Below are positions 54,097-62,715 of a stretch of DNA of 64,000 nt, in pieces; within the stretch, counting starts at the first letter, position 1, and each line of letters opens with the position of its first letter. Both the position numbers and the translations under genes were made by a program. The DNA is from Yoonia maricola (GTDB lineage: Bacteria > Pseudomonadota > Alphaproteobacteria > Rhodobacterales > Rhodobacteraceae), in assembly GCF_002797915.1 (NCBI RefSeq), contig NZ_PGTY01000002.1, positions 248,001 through 312,000 of the forward strand. Direction: 5' to 3'. Under the pieces are notes generated by a model. It was given only the letters and a program-made list of their open reading frames with translations, was not told the DNA's origin and did no database searches.

Positions 54097-55086
54097 ATGA
54101 AGAAGTTAATGATGGCGGCAGCCCTTGCCGCAGGACTGGGCGGGGCTGCATACGCGGATGAAGCCAATGATGTGACACTGCAATTGCAGTGGGTCACGCA
54201 GTCGCAGTTCGCAGGCTACTATGTGGCGCTTGAAAACGGGTACTATGAAGCGGAAGGGTTGAATGTCACGATCCTGCCAGGTGGCCCTGACATCGCACCG
54301 CCACAGGTGCTGGCTGGCGGCGGCGCGGATGCGATGCTGAACTGGATGCCATCAGCACTGGCCGCGCGCGAGCGTGGTTTGCCTGTTGTGAATATCGCCC
54401 AGCCGTTCAAGACATCCGGCCTGATGCTGACCTGCTGGAAAGACACCGGCATCGAGAGCGTGGAAGACTTTCGCGGCAAGACCATCGGCGTTTGGTTCTT
54501 TGGCAATGAATATCCCTTCCTCAGCTGGATGAGTCAGGCGGGCATTCCGACAGATGGTAGCGAAGACGGTGTTGAGGTTCTGCGGCAGGGCTTTAACGTC
54601 GATCCCCTTTTGAACCGCGAGGCCGACTGCATTTCGACCATGACCTACAACGAATATGGTCAGGTGCTAGATGCCGGTGTGTCCGAAGATGAACTGGTGA
54701 CATTCAAGTACGAGGATCAGGGTGTCGCGACCCTTGAGGATGGCATCTACGTGCTGGAAGAGAACCTCGAAGATCCGGTGTTTGTTGATAAGATGGTGCG
54801 CTTTGTCCGCGCTTCGATGGAAGGCTGGAAATGGGCTGAAGCGAACCCCGAGGCAGCGGCTGGCATCGTGCTGGACTATGATGAAACCGGCGCACAGGGT
54901 GAGGCCGCGCAAATCCGCATGATGGGTGAGGTGGCCAAGCTGACTGCGGGGTCGGATGGATCGCTTGATCCGGCAGATTTCCAGCGCACTGTAGATACGC
55001 TGCTTGCCGGGGGCTCGGATCCGGTTATTTCCCAACAGCCAGAGGGTGCTTGGACCAGCGTGATTACGGATCAGGCGCTGAACTAA
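54097..55086 (+). CDS. ABC importer substrate-binding protein (NMT1/THI5-like)
   Basis: 329 residues. A signal peptide ends at AYA near residue 20. The mature part is the NMT1/THI5-like fold: LQLQWVTQSQFAGYYVALENGYYEAEGLNV and PPQVLAGGGADAMLNWMPSALAARERG are the family's N-terminal motifs, seen in binding proteins for pyrimidine-like ligands (ThiY, RibY). Periplasmic. TAGGAGGTC precedes the ATG and a terminator follows the stop. The ligand is inferred to be a pyrimidine or its breakdown product from the operon context. Confidence 0.9.
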   Translation: MKKLMMAAALAAGLGGAAYADEANDVTLQLQWVTQSQFAGYYVALENGYYEAEGLNVTILPGGPDIAPPQVLAGGGADAMLNWMPSALAARERGLPVVNIAQPFKTSGLMLTCWKDTGIESVEDFRGKTIGVWFFGNEYPFLSWMSQAGIPTDGSEDGVEVLRQGFNVDPLLNREADCISTMTYNEYGQVLDAGVSEDELVTFKYEDQGVATLEDGIYVLEENLEDPVFVDKMVRFVRASMEGWKWAEANPEAAAGIVLDYDETGAQGEAAQIRMMGEVAKLTAGSDGSLDPADFQRTVDTLLAGGSDPVISQQPEGAWTSVITDQALN

Positions 55087-55106
55087 GCATATTACAGACG
55101 TAAAAG

Positions 55107-55135
55107 AGGGCCCTGGTAGAAATGCCGGGGCCTTT
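55107..55135 (+). terminator. Intrinsic terminator closing the pyrimidine operon
   Basis: GGCCCTGG (55109-55116) and CCGGGGCC (55125-55132) pair with one G-U around an 8-base loop and are followed by TTT. It lies 20 bp after the binding-protein stop. Confidence 0.7.
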
Positions 55136-55263
55136 GCCTATTTGCGTGGCGCTTCACAAAGGTTTGACGATGGGTGGGGCATGTGACCTGCGACCGCATC
55201 TCGGAATCGCAAGCGGACGTGCTATATGCAACACATGCCTAATAGCAGATGCGGAGATTTCAC

Positions 55264-55752
55264 ATGAAGACTTCACCGATGACCAGACGCGCGGCACTTG
55301 CCTTGGGTGGTGCCGCTGTTTTGACACCGGCCTCGGGGCTGTTACGCCCGGCGCAGGCTGCCGGATTGGCGGCGACACCAACCATGCGCGGTGGGTCGAA
55401 TAACTATCGCCCCGATGCCCCGATTGTAGAGCGTATCGGCGGCGGCGGCTTTTGGATGACGGGTACGGTACGCCGTGCCGGTGACGGCGCGCCATTGGAA
55501 GGTCAGCGCATTCAGATGTGGGCGCATACGACCGAAGGGCATGAGCGCGATGCGCATAGCCACGGAGCCACGTTGACGGATGCGAATGGGGTATTCCGGA
55601 TGGATATGCCACAGATCGTGCCTGCGTTTGGGCAGGCGCATGGGCATTTGGCGTATGACAGCCCAGAATTTAAGACCGTGTTCCTGCGTCCGCTGTTGGC
55701 CAGCCCGAGTGACACCACCCTGAACGTCGAATTTGTGCTTGAACCTGCGTAG
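55264..55752 (+). CDS. Tat-exported intradiol-dioxygenase-like protein
   Basis: 162 residues from the ATG at 55264 with GGAG upstream. A twin-arginine leader (MTRRAALALGGAAVL) is followed by a transthyretin/intradiol-dioxygenase-like beta sandwich (GGGFWMTGTVRRAGDGAPLEGQRIQMWA, TLTDANGVFRMDMP, GQAHGHLAY). Several histidines are present, but the tyrosine pair of true protocatechuate dioxygenases is not evident, so catalysis is uncertain. It overlaps the following membrane-protein gene by 20 bp. Confidence 0.7.
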   Translation: MKTSPMTRRAALALGGAAVLTPASGLLRPAQAAGLAATPTMRGGSNNYRPDAPIVERIGGGGFWMTGTVRRAGDGAPLEGQRIQMWAHTTEGHERDAHSHGATLTDANGVFRMDMPQIVPAFGQAHGHLAYDSPEFKTVFLRPLLASPSDTTLNVEFVLEPA

Positions 55753-56356
55753 CCGCCTGCGCACCGTCCTAATTTGGGGTGCTCTCGTCTCTGCGGTCCT
55801 CGTGCCTATTCTTGCGGCGGCGGCCAGCCCTCTGCTGCAATGGCGTGAGCCGATTTACATCGTTGCAGGGTTTGCGGGTATCCTTGGTATGTGCTTGATG
55901 CTGGTACAGCCGCTTTTGGCAATTGGCGTGATGCCGGGGGTGCCCTTGCAAACCAGCCGAAAGGTGCATCGCTATGGCGGCGCTGCCCTTGTCTTTGCGG
56001 TTGTCCTGCATGTCGCAGGTCTTTGGGTGACCAGCCCACCTGATGTGATTGATGTGCTATTGTTCCGGTCACCAACGCCCTTTGCGATCTGGGGCGCCTT
56101 GGCGATGTGGGCAGTCTTTGGCGCGGCTATGCTGGCCTTGTTGCGCCCGCGCCTGCCTTTGCGGCTGTGGCGTTGGGGTCATACGGCGCTTGTGACGCTG
56201 GCGGTGGTTGGCACCATTGTGCATGCCGTACAGATCATCGGCGCGATGGAGCCTGTGACAAAGGCGCTGCTGTCGCTAGCAGTTGCCGCCGCTTTGCTCA
56301 CCGCTATTGCACGACGCAAAGTTTGGGCTATGGGCCTGCGTGCGCGGCGAAGCTAG
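55733..56356 (+). CDS. Ferric-reductase-like haem membrane protein
   Basis: 207 residues with six helices and spaced histidines (TSRKVHRYGGAAL, VVLHVAGLW, RWGHTALV, GTIVHAVQII) that fit two b-haem ligand pairs of the ferric-reductase/MsrQ-like fold. The start is taken as TTG at 55733, inside the preceding gene; another start a little downstream is possible. Inferred: it passes electrons across the membrane to the Tat-exported partner encoded just upstream. It converges on the P1 peptidase gene with a 4-bp overlap. Confidence 0.7.
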   Translation: MCLNLRSRLRTVLIWGALVSAVLVPILAAAASPLLQWREPIYIVAGFAGILGMCLMLVQPLLAIGVMPGVPLQTSRKVHRYGGAALVFAVVLHVAGLWVTSPPDVIDVLLFRSPTPFAIWGALAMWAVFGAAMLALLRPRLPLRLWRWGHTALVTLAVVGTIVHAVQIIGAMEPVTKALLSLAVAAALLTAIARRKVWAMGLRARRS

Positions 56357-57381
56357 CCCAGGCCATTCATATCTTTGTAGGTTGGCAAAAGATCACCGGG
56401 TGCTGGCGTTGCGTCGTAAACCCCGCGTCCGATGGCGCGGCTAAGGCAGACCGCACCGGCAGCCGCAATGTCGCGGAACCGCGTCTGATCGACGGTCGCC
56501 CCTTCACCTGTCGCCACAGCAAATACCAAATCACCATCCAGGGGCGTATGTGAAGGTACAATCGCCCGCGCCATTCCATCATGCGCTGTCACAGCAAGCC
56601 GGTGGCATTGCGTTTTGGTCAGCGGTGCATCTGTGGCAACAATGGCGATCGTTGTGTTGGCCCCTTCGGTTGCGTGCAGCATCATGGCCTTTTCTTTGCG
56701 GCTTGGCTCTGGGCTAACGTTACAGCTGCTTGTGTCTGGGCCGATGTCGCCAAACTCTGCATCCATCTCAAACGGTGCAGCCCAGAAATGCCGGTCCCCT
56801 GGTGTTGTCACGCTGCCAAGTGCGTTCACGACAACAAGCGCGCCTATCGTGGTCCCATCCGGCAGAACCATCGAGGCTGACCCCAAACCGCCCTTTTGCA
56901 TCGCGGTCATTGCACCCATTCCCGCACCCGCTGAGCCGGTTGCAAACTGCTCAGACGCGCTTTGCAGCGCGTTTCGCCCCAGCGCACGGTAGGGGTTTTC
57001 ATCCCAATCCTTGGCACCGCCATTGATCAGATCAAAGATGATCGCACCCGGCACAATGGGGATATTCATCGCCCCCACCGGAAACCCCCGCCCCATCGCG
57101 CGCAGCCCGTCCATGACACCAGAACAAGCATCAAGCCCAAAAGCAGAGCCGCCTGACAGGACCAGAGCATCTACCTGTTGGACGGTCTTGTCTGGCGCAA
57201 GAAGATCGGATTCCTTTGTGCCCGGCGCACCACCCATGACATGCACGCTGGCTGTAAAGGGCCTGTCACCCACCAGCACCGTCGTGCCCGTCTTGATATG
57301 CTCATCCTGCGCATTGCCAACCCGCAAACCAGCCACATCGGTGATCAGATTACGCGGTCCTTTAGATGCAGCGGCCACCAT
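56353..57381 (-). CDS. P1-family aminopeptidase (DmpA/BapA-like)
   Basis: 342 residues from the ATG at 57381, behind GGAGGTGG within the end of the SDR gene (20-bp overlap). Family features: ITDVAGLRVGNAQDEHIKTGTTVLV at the N-terminus, LSGGSAFGLDACSGVMDGL near 75, and GANTTIAIVATDAPLTKTQCHRLA near 240, where the precursor of this family cleaves itself before the nucleophile. P1 enzymes release N-terminal residues from D- or beta-peptides. It is co-directional with a peptide ABC importer, consistent with uptake and hydrolysis of unusual peptides. Confidence 0.85.
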   Translation of the reverse strand: MVAAASKGPRNLITDVAGLRVGNAQDEHIKTGTTVLVGDRPFTASVHVMGGAPGTKESDLLAPDKTVQQVDALVLSGGSAFGLDACSGVMDGLRAMGRGFPVGAMNIPIVPGAIIFDLINGGAKDWDENPYRALGRNALQSASEQFATGSAGAGMGAMTAMQKGGLGSASMVLPDGTTIGALVVVNALGSVTTPGDRHFWAAPFEMDAEFGDIGPDTSSCNVSPEPSRKEKAMMLHATEGANTTIAIVATDAPLTKTQCHRLAVTAHDGMARAIVPSHTPLDGDLVFAVATGEGATVDQTRFRDIAAAGAVCLSRAIGRGVYDATPAPGDLLPTYKDMNGLG

Positions 57382-58099
57382 CCACCTCCATTGCCACACC
57401 GGTGATCATGCTGGCCTCGTCCGAGCAGAGGAAACAGGCGGCGTTGCCCATATCCTCTGGCGTAGAAAAGCGCCCCAGTGGGATTGTTGACAGGAACTTG
57501 GCCCGCATCTCTGGCGTATCCTCGCCCATGAAAGACTGCAGCAAGGGCGTGTCACCCGCGACGGGGTTGATCGCATTCACGCGGATGCCGTTCGGTGCCA
57601 ATTCCACTGCCATCGTCTTGGTTGCGGTTATCATCCAACCCTTAGAGGCATTGTACCAATTCAAACGGGGCCGGGGCGAAACACCGGCCGTGGAGGCGAC
57701 GTTCAAAACAACCCCGGTGCTGCGTTTTTTGAAGTGAGGGATAAAGGCCTGCGCCATGAGGAAAACAGACTTCATATTCACGTTATAGACGCGGTCAAAG
57801 TCTTCTTCTGTCACATCCTCTAGTTGGTTGGGGAGATGCGTGACGCCTGCATTATTCACAAGGATGTCAAGCGGACCTTCAGAAAGGACGGTTTTGGCAA
57901 GGTTAGACACTGATTTCCCGTTGGACACGTCACACGCCACCGCGGTCCCGGCGACCTCATCCGCAATCTCCTGCGCGCCGTCCAGATTGATATCCACAAC
58001 AAAAACATGCGCCCCCTCGGCCGCAAATTTACGTGCAATACCTGCGCCAAAGCCCGACCCGGCTCCGGTCACGATGGCTGTTTTGTTTTGCAGTCGCAT
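57362..58099 (-). CDS. Short-chain dehydrogenase/reductase
   Basis: 245 residues from the ATG at 58099, with a perfect AAGGAGGGG ribosome site; a longer frame to 58270 was rejected. Classical SDR motifs: TGAGSGFGAG at about 11-20, NNAG near 87, catalytic serine in LNVASTAG and YNASKG with the YxxxK pair near 150. The C-terminus GVAMEVDGGRCI is typical. NAD(P)-dependent alcohol/ketone interconversion; the substrate is unknown. It lies between the peptide importer and the P1 peptidase on one strand. Confidence 0.85.
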   Translation of the reverse strand: MRLQNKTAIVTGAGSGFGAGIARKFAAEGAHVFVVDINLDGAQEIADEVAGTAVACDVSNGKSVSNLAKTVLSEGPLDILVNNAGVTHLPNQLEDVTEEDFDRVYNVNMKSVFLMAQAFIPHFKKRSTGVVLNVASTAGVSPRPRLNWYNASKGWMITATKTMAVELAPNGIRVNAINPVAGDTPLLQSFMGEDTPEMRAKFLSTIPLGRFSTPEDMGNAACFLCSDEASMITGVAMEVDGGRCI

Positions 58100-58139
58100 G
58101 ACACCCCTCCTTGTTGTCAGAAACGTAGCAACCCTTCGA

Positions 58140-59726
58140 TCAGACCACCATGCCCAAGGTGGGCAACTGGGGTGCAGCCGCGATGAGGGATTGGGTGTAA
58201 GGGTGCTGAGGATTGGCAAAAACAGTCTCTGTTTCACCTTGTTCGACGATTTTTCCGGCCTGCATGACAATCACACGGTCCGTGACCGTGCGCACCACTG
58301 ACAGGTCATGACTGATAAAGAGATAGGCCAAGGGCCGTTTGCGACAGAGATCCGCGATCAGATCAAGCACTTGGGCGCGGACGGACACATCAAGGGCCGA
58401 CACGGCCTCGTCAAAGATGATCAGTTCAGGCGCAATGATCAGGGCGCGCGCGATGGCAATACGCTGGCGCTGGCCCCCAGAAAATTCGTGAATGTATTTG
58501 CCTGCATCATCGGATGAAAGGCCAACATCCTCTAGCGCCTTGGTCATCGCATCCCTGCGTGCTTGGCCGGTTGGCGGGGTTTCAAGCAGATGGAATGGTT
58601 CCGTGATCAACCGGTCAACGCGGTGGCGGGGGTTAAAGCTGCTATAGGGGTCTTGGAAGACGACCTGCATTTTGCGCCGCACCGCAAGGTTGGGATGCTT
58701 GCCCGTGAAAACGGGTTCGCCATCCAGCGTGATTTGGCCGCCTTGCACATCCTCCAGCCCCAAAATTGCCCGCGTTAGGGTCGATTTCCCGCAACCGCTT
58801 TCGCCAACCAGCCCGACCCGTTCGCCCTGATTGATCTGAAAGCTGATATCGTGCAGCGCGCGGAACGACGGGCGGGGGCCAAGAAGCGTTTGGCGTGCCA
58901 TCGGATAGTCGCGGTGTACGTTTTTCACGTTCAGCATAGGGGCAGACTGCGTTGCTTCAGGCAGGCAAACTGCGTGTGTTGACGCCTCGAAAAGGGCCTT
59001 GGTGTATGGGTGCTCCATATTGGCTAACAGAGCTTGCGTTTGGCCGGTCTCTACCACCCGGCCCTTTTGCATGACGACGATTTTGTCCGCGATATCTGCA
59101 ACAACGGCCAGGTCGTGGGTAATCAGAAGCAGCCCCATGTGAAATTCGCGCACAAGGTCACGCAGCAGATCGAGAATGCGCGATTGTGTCGTGACGTCGA
59201 GTGCGGTTGTCGGTTCATCAGCGATCAACAGCTTGGGCCGCAGGGCAATGGCCATGGCGATCACCACGCGCTGGCGTTGACCGCCAGAGAGTTCGTGGGG
59301 ATAGCGTGTTGGCGCGACTTTGAGACCAACCCGTTGCAGCATGGCAGCGGCGCGCTTGCGGGCTGCCGTTTTGGTGGTCTTTTCGTGGATCAGAATGGTT
59401 TCAGCGACCTGATCTCCGATAGTTTGCACCGGGTTAAGGGCGGTCATGGGTTCCTGAAAGACCATACCCATCGTGTTGCCTCGCATTTTGCAAAGGTCTG
59501 GTTCGGTGGTTTGCAGAATGTCGGTTCCGTCCAAAAGAACCTCGCCTCTTGGTGCTGATCCGCGTGGCAAAAGCCCCATGACAGCAAGCGCGGTTATTGA
59601 TTTACCCGAGCCGCTTTCACCGGTGATCGCGACGATCTCACCTTTCTGCATCGACAGGTCGATGGTGTGCAGGATTTCCGTCTCACCGATGGTCAGTGAC
59701 AGATCTTTGATCGCAAGCAGGCTCAT
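58140..59726 (-). CDS. Peptide ABC transporter, fused DppD-DppF-type ATPase
   Basis: 528 residues from the ATG at 59726. There are two complete ATPase domains: Walker A GESGSGKS at 36-43 and GESGCGKS at 309-316, signatures LSGGQRQR at 147 and FSGGQRQR near 415, and two DEP/DEA Walker B regions. Each is followed by the oligopeptide-type tail (HPYTKAL near 240; HPYTQSL at the end). It energises the two permeases encoded just upstream, its start overlapping the second permease stop by four bases. Substrate: di- or oligopeptides or similar. Confidence 0.92.
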   Translation of the reverse strand: MSLLAIKDLSLTIGETEILHTIDLSMQKGEIVAITGESGSGKSITALAVMGLLPRGSAPRGEVLLDGTDILQTTEPDLCKMRGNTMGMVFQEPMTALNPVQTIGDQVAETILIHEKTTKTAARKRAAAMLQRVGLKVAPTRYPHELSGGQRQRVVIAMAIALRPKLLIADEPTTALDVTTQSRILDLLRDLVREFHMGLLLITHDLAVVADIADKIVVMQKGRVVETGQTQALLANMEHPYTKALFEASTHAVCLPEATQSAPMLNVKNVHRDYPMARQTLLGPRPSFRALHDISFQINQGERVGLVGESGCGKSTLTRAILGLEDVQGGQITLDGEPVFTGKHPNLAVRRKMQVVFQDPYSSFNPRHRVDRLITEPFHLLETPPTGQARRDAMTKALEDVGLSSDDAGKYIHEFSGGQRQRIAIARALIIAPELIIFDEAVSALDVSVRAQVLDLIADLCRKRPLAYLFISHDLSVVRTVTDRVIVMQAGKIVEQGETETVFANPQHPYTQSLIAAAPQLPTLGMVV

Positions 59727-60538
59727 GTCCGTGCCACCCGGATGCGCGGGTCGAGCCAATCGCGCAACCCATCGCCCATCAGGTTCAGACCAAGGACCAT
59801 CAGTAAGATCGCGAAGCCGGGTATAAGTGCTGTGTGTGGCGCGATGCTGACCAGCGTTTGTGCATCCGCCAACATACGTCCCCAACTGGCGGTTGGAGGT
59901 TGGGCGCCAAGGCCGATGTAGGACAAGGCCGCCTCAGCAAGGATTCCAAGCGAAAACTGGATCGTGCCTTGAACAATCATCAGGTTGGTGATGTTGGGCA
60001 GGATGTGTTCGATGGATATGCGTGTCGCCGATTTACCGCAGACGCGGGCGGCAAGGATGAAATCACGCTCCCACAGGGGCAGTGCCGCACCGCGTGTCAG
60101 CCGGGCGAAAACGGGGATGTTGAAGATGCCGATGGCGATAATGGCGTTAATGGCAGAGGCGCCAAAGACCGCCGTTATCAGGATGGCGATGACCAGCGAA
60201 GGGAAGGCGAAGACAAGGTCGTTGCCGCGCATAATCAGCTCATCCAGTAGCGATCCGTGACGTGCCGCCGCGATTAATCCCAACGGGATGCCGAGCGCCA
60301 TGCCGATGCCGACGGCGACCAAAGCAACGGCGATGGAGGTGCGCGCGCCCATCATGATCATCGACAGGATATCGCGGCCGAAGTGATCGGTGCCTAGCAG
60401 GTTTGTGGCGTTGGGGGCTTGCAGCTTGTTGGGGATGTCGAGGGTTTCGATATCAGCAGGGGTCCAGACGAAAGATACCGCTGCCAGCGCGATGAACACC
60501 AGCGTCAGCGCAGTGCCGATGATCAGATTACGGCTCAT
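59723..60538 (-). CDS. Peptide ABC transporter permease (DppC-like)
   Basis: 271 residues from the ATG at 60538; the longer frame to 60973 is an artefact through the neighbouring permease. It has the DppC-type start (HFGRDILSMIMMGARTSI), five or six helices and an EAA loop (ERDFILAARVCGKSATRISIEHILPN). It overlaps the DppB-like gene and the ATPase gene by four bases each, showing strict coupling. Confidence 0.9.
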   Translation of the reverse strand: MSRNLIIGTALTLVFIALAAVSFVWTPADIETLDIPNKLQAPNATNLLGTDHFGRDILSMIMMGARTSIAVALVAVGIGMALGIPLGLIAAARHGSLLDELIMRGNDLVFAFPSLVIAILITAVFGASAINAIIAIGIFNIPVFARLTRGAALPLWERDFILAARVCGKSATRISIEHILPNITNLMIVQGTIQFSLGILAEAALSYIGLGAQPPTASWGRMLADAQTLVSIAPHTALIPGFAILLMVLGLNLMGDGLRDWLDPRIRVART

Positions 60539-61479
60539 GCCTTTGTCCTCAGCCGTGGATCGACAGCGGCATAGGCCAGATCGACGAGGAAGTTCACCAT
60601 GATCACGGTAAAGACCAGCAGCATGACCACGCTTTCCACGACAATCAGGTCCCGCGCGCTGATGGATTGGAAGATGAGGCGGCCTAAGCCGGGCAGGAAA
60701 AACACCTGTTCGATGATGATCCCGCCCGCGAGCAGGAAGGAGAATTGTAGGCCGATGATGGTCAGTACCGGGATCAGCGCGTTGCGCACCGCGTGTTTCC
60801 ATAGCGCTTGGCGGCGCGACAGGCCCTTCGCGCGGGCGGTGCGGATGAAGTCTTCCCCCAGCATATCGAGCAGAGACGAACGCATGACGCGGGCGAGGAT
60901 CGCTGCCTGCGGCAGGGCGAGTGCGATGGCGGGTAGGGTCAGGGATTTGATGGCTTGGAATGGGTTGTCCCACCCAGGAAACCCACCTGCCGAGAACCAG
61001 CGCAGGTTGATCGCGAAGATCAGCACGAGAATCATCGCGAACCAGAAATTCGGAATCGCAACGCCCAGTTGCGTGGCCCCCATAATAGTGATGTCACCTG
61101 CGCCGCCACGGCGGCTGGCGGCATAGATGCCTGCGGGGAAGGCGATGAGGGTTGAGAGGATGAGCGCGTAGATGGCTAAGGGGAGTGAAACCCAGATACG
61201 ATCGTTGATCAGTTCAGATACAGGGGTTTTATAGGTCCATGATTGGCCAAAATCGCCACGCAACAATCCTGTGATCCAGTCCAGATACCGGGTGACCAAC
61301 GGCTGATCGAGACCCATTTCGGCACGGAGCGCTGCAATCGTATCGGGCCGCGCGTTGACGCCCAGCATAAAGGCTGCCGGATCGCCGGGGATCACCTCGA
61401 TCACGCCAAAAATCACGACGGAGGCGACGATCAGGCTGATGATCAGAGAGGTGAGGCGGCCCAGCGCATAGCGGGTCAT
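60535..61479 (-). CDS. Peptide ABC transporter permease (DppB-like)
   Basis: 314 residues, six helices, N-terminal DppB motif (VEVIPGDPAAFMLG), EAA loop GEDFIRTARAKGLSRRQALWKHAVRNALIP near 205. It overlaps the GNAT gene upstream and the DppC-like gene downstream by four bases each. Inner-membrane half of the importer. Its binding protein is most likely the gene at the right edge. Confidence 0.91.
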   Translation of the reverse strand: MTRYALGRLTSLIISLIVASVVIFGVIEVIPGDPAAFMLGVNARPDTIAALRAEMGLDQPLVTRYLDWITGLLRGDFGQSWTYKTPVSELINDRIWVSLPLAIYALILSTLIAFPAGIYAASRRGGAGDITIMGATQLGVAIPNFWFAMILVLIFAINLRWFSAGGFPGWDNPFQAIKSLTLPAIALALPQAAILARVMRSSLLDMLGEDFIRTARAKGLSRRQALWKHAVRNALIPVLTIIGLQFSFLLAGGIIIEQVFFLPGLGRLIFQSISARDLIVVESVVMLLVFTVIMVNFLVDLAYAAVDPRLRTKA

Positions 61480-61976
61480 GGGTGATCTTCTTCCAAGGCT
61501 TCGGCGAAGTTGATCTCGCCTTTGGGAACTGTGCCATCGAAGGAAATGAACAAAATGTATTTGGGGTTCAGGCCGCTGTAGGTCAACGCGTGGTCGTTCG
61601 AGAACCCCATCGGGCGATAAACATCAGGGTTCCCGGTCAGAACACATCCAGCCGCACCCAGCTTGCGCAACATATCAAGGCCAGTATGTGCCAACTTGGA
61701 CCCTAACCCTTGCCTTTGCCTATCGGCACGCACCGAGATGGGACCAAGCCCGTACCACGCGCCTTCGGCGTTACTGATTTTGGCCGGAGAGAAAGCGACA
61801 TGGCCGATGATCCCGTCCTGGTCGGCTACCAAAGACAGCGTTAGGTCACCGTCCTCGCGCAGTTGATTGACGATATCCGGTTCGCTGCCGTCGCTAAAGG
61901 ACATCGGCGCGAATGCATCGCGTGTCAGCGCATAGATTGCTTGATGATCTGCGTCAGTTTCTAACCTTATAATCAT
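61476..61976 (-). CDS. GNAT-family N-acetyltransferase
   Basis: 166 residues. The acetyl-CoA binding motif is VRADRQRQGLGSKLAHTGLDML near 83-104, and the C-terminal strand GNPDVYRPMGFSNDHAL is typical of the YhbS-like subgroup. It probably acetylates a small amine or an N-terminus. Its stop overlaps the DppB-like start by four bases, so it is the first gene of the peptide-importer operon, which suggests that imported compounds may be acetylated. The substrate is unknown. Confidence 0.82.
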   Translation of the reverse strand: MIIRLETDADHQAIYALTRDAFAPMSFSDGSEPDIVNQLREDGDLTLSLVADQDGIIGHVAFSPAKISNAEGAWYGLGPISVRADRQRQGLGSKLAHTGLDMLRKLGAAGCVLTGNPDVYRPMGFSNDHALTYSGLNPKYILFISFDGTVPKGEINFAEALEEDHP

Positions 61977-62022
61977 GCAGTCACCCTCTTGCCGTGTCGC
62001 CTGCGAGGTGTCAGAACAAACG

Positions 62023-62160
62023 CATTCTCAGGGCGGGGCGGAATTCCCCACCGGCGGTATGTGTTTAACGCACGAGCCCGCGAGCGCCTTTCATGCGAAA
62101 GGGTCAGCAGATCAGGTGAGACGCCTGAGCCGACGGTCATAGTCCGGATGAAAGAGAATG
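62023..62160 (+). promoter_or_regulatory. FMN riboswitch (RFN element)
   Basis: The conserved RFN parts are all present: the closing stem CATTCTC (62023-62029) / GAGAATG (62154-62160), CAGGGCGGGGCGGAATTCCC, the CCACCGGCGGT arm, AGCCCGCGAGCG, GGTCAGCAGATC and CCGACGGTCATAGTCCGGATG. It binds FMN and controls the riboflavin gene that starts 82 bp downstream. Confidence 0.97.
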
Positions 62161-62242
62161 CGGAGCGTTGTGTGCCTGTAGGGTGCGCTGCGTGCCGTGT
62201 GATGCCTTGGGTGACGTGTCGAAACCAAAAGGAGATCACAGT

Positions 62243-62683
62243 ATGACACTTCCCCAGTTTGCATTCATCAAAGCGGGTTGGCATGCCGATATTGTGGATC
62301 GCGCGCTTGATGGATTTTTGAGTGAAATATCTGCCGACCAAGTGACTGTCTACGACGTCCCCGGCGCGTTCGAGATGCCAATGCTGGCGCAAAAGCTGGC
62401 GTTGACGGGCAAGTTCGATGCAATTGCTTGTGCCGCCTTGGTCGTTGATGGCGGAATTTACCGGCATGATTTTGTGGCCAGTGCTGTCGTTGATGGATTG
62501 ATGCGCGTCGGGCTGGATACCCAGGTACCGGTGCTGTCGGTCAGCCTGACGCCGCATCAGTTTCAGGAAACCGATCACCATATGACGATCTTCCGGAAAC
62601 ATTTTGTGCAAAAGGGTGCAGAGGCGGCGCAGGCCGCCAAGGCCTTGGTTGATATCAACGGTGTCAAAGCGCGCGCAGCATAA
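62243..62683 (+). CDS. ribH: 6,7-dimethyl-8-ribityllumazine synthase, type II
   Basis: 146 residues from the ATG at 62243, behind AAGGAG. FIKAGWHADIVDRALDGF (Trp at 13 in place of the usual aromatic contact), PGAFEMPMLAQ at 40-50 and the catalytic-type histidine H75 in GGIYRHDF mark the RibH2 subgroup of Rhizobiales and Rhodobacterales. It condenses the ribityl pyrimidine with butanone phosphate in riboflavin synthesis. It is controlled by the FMN riboswitch upstream and is the only riboflavin gene here, so it is probably a second, riboswitch-controlled copy. Confidence 0.93.
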   Translation: MTLPQFAFIKAGWHADIVDRALDGFLSEISADQVTVYDVPGAFEMPMLAQKLALTGKFDAIACAALVVDGGIYRHDFVASAVVDGLMRVGLDTQVPVLSVSLTPHQFQETDHHMTIFRKHFVQKGAEAAQAAKALVDINGVKARAA

Positions 62684-62690
62684 CGGGCTA

Positions 62691-62708
62691 CCCCCAATAT
62701 AACGGGGG
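62691..62708. terminator. Hairpin between ribH and the convergent binding-protein gene
   Basis: CCCCC (62691-62695) and GGGGG (62704-62708) are separated by eight bases. There is no clear U-run. It fills the 32-bp gap between two convergent genes and may act in both directions. Confidence 0.45.
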
Positions 62709-62715
62709 CATTCCC

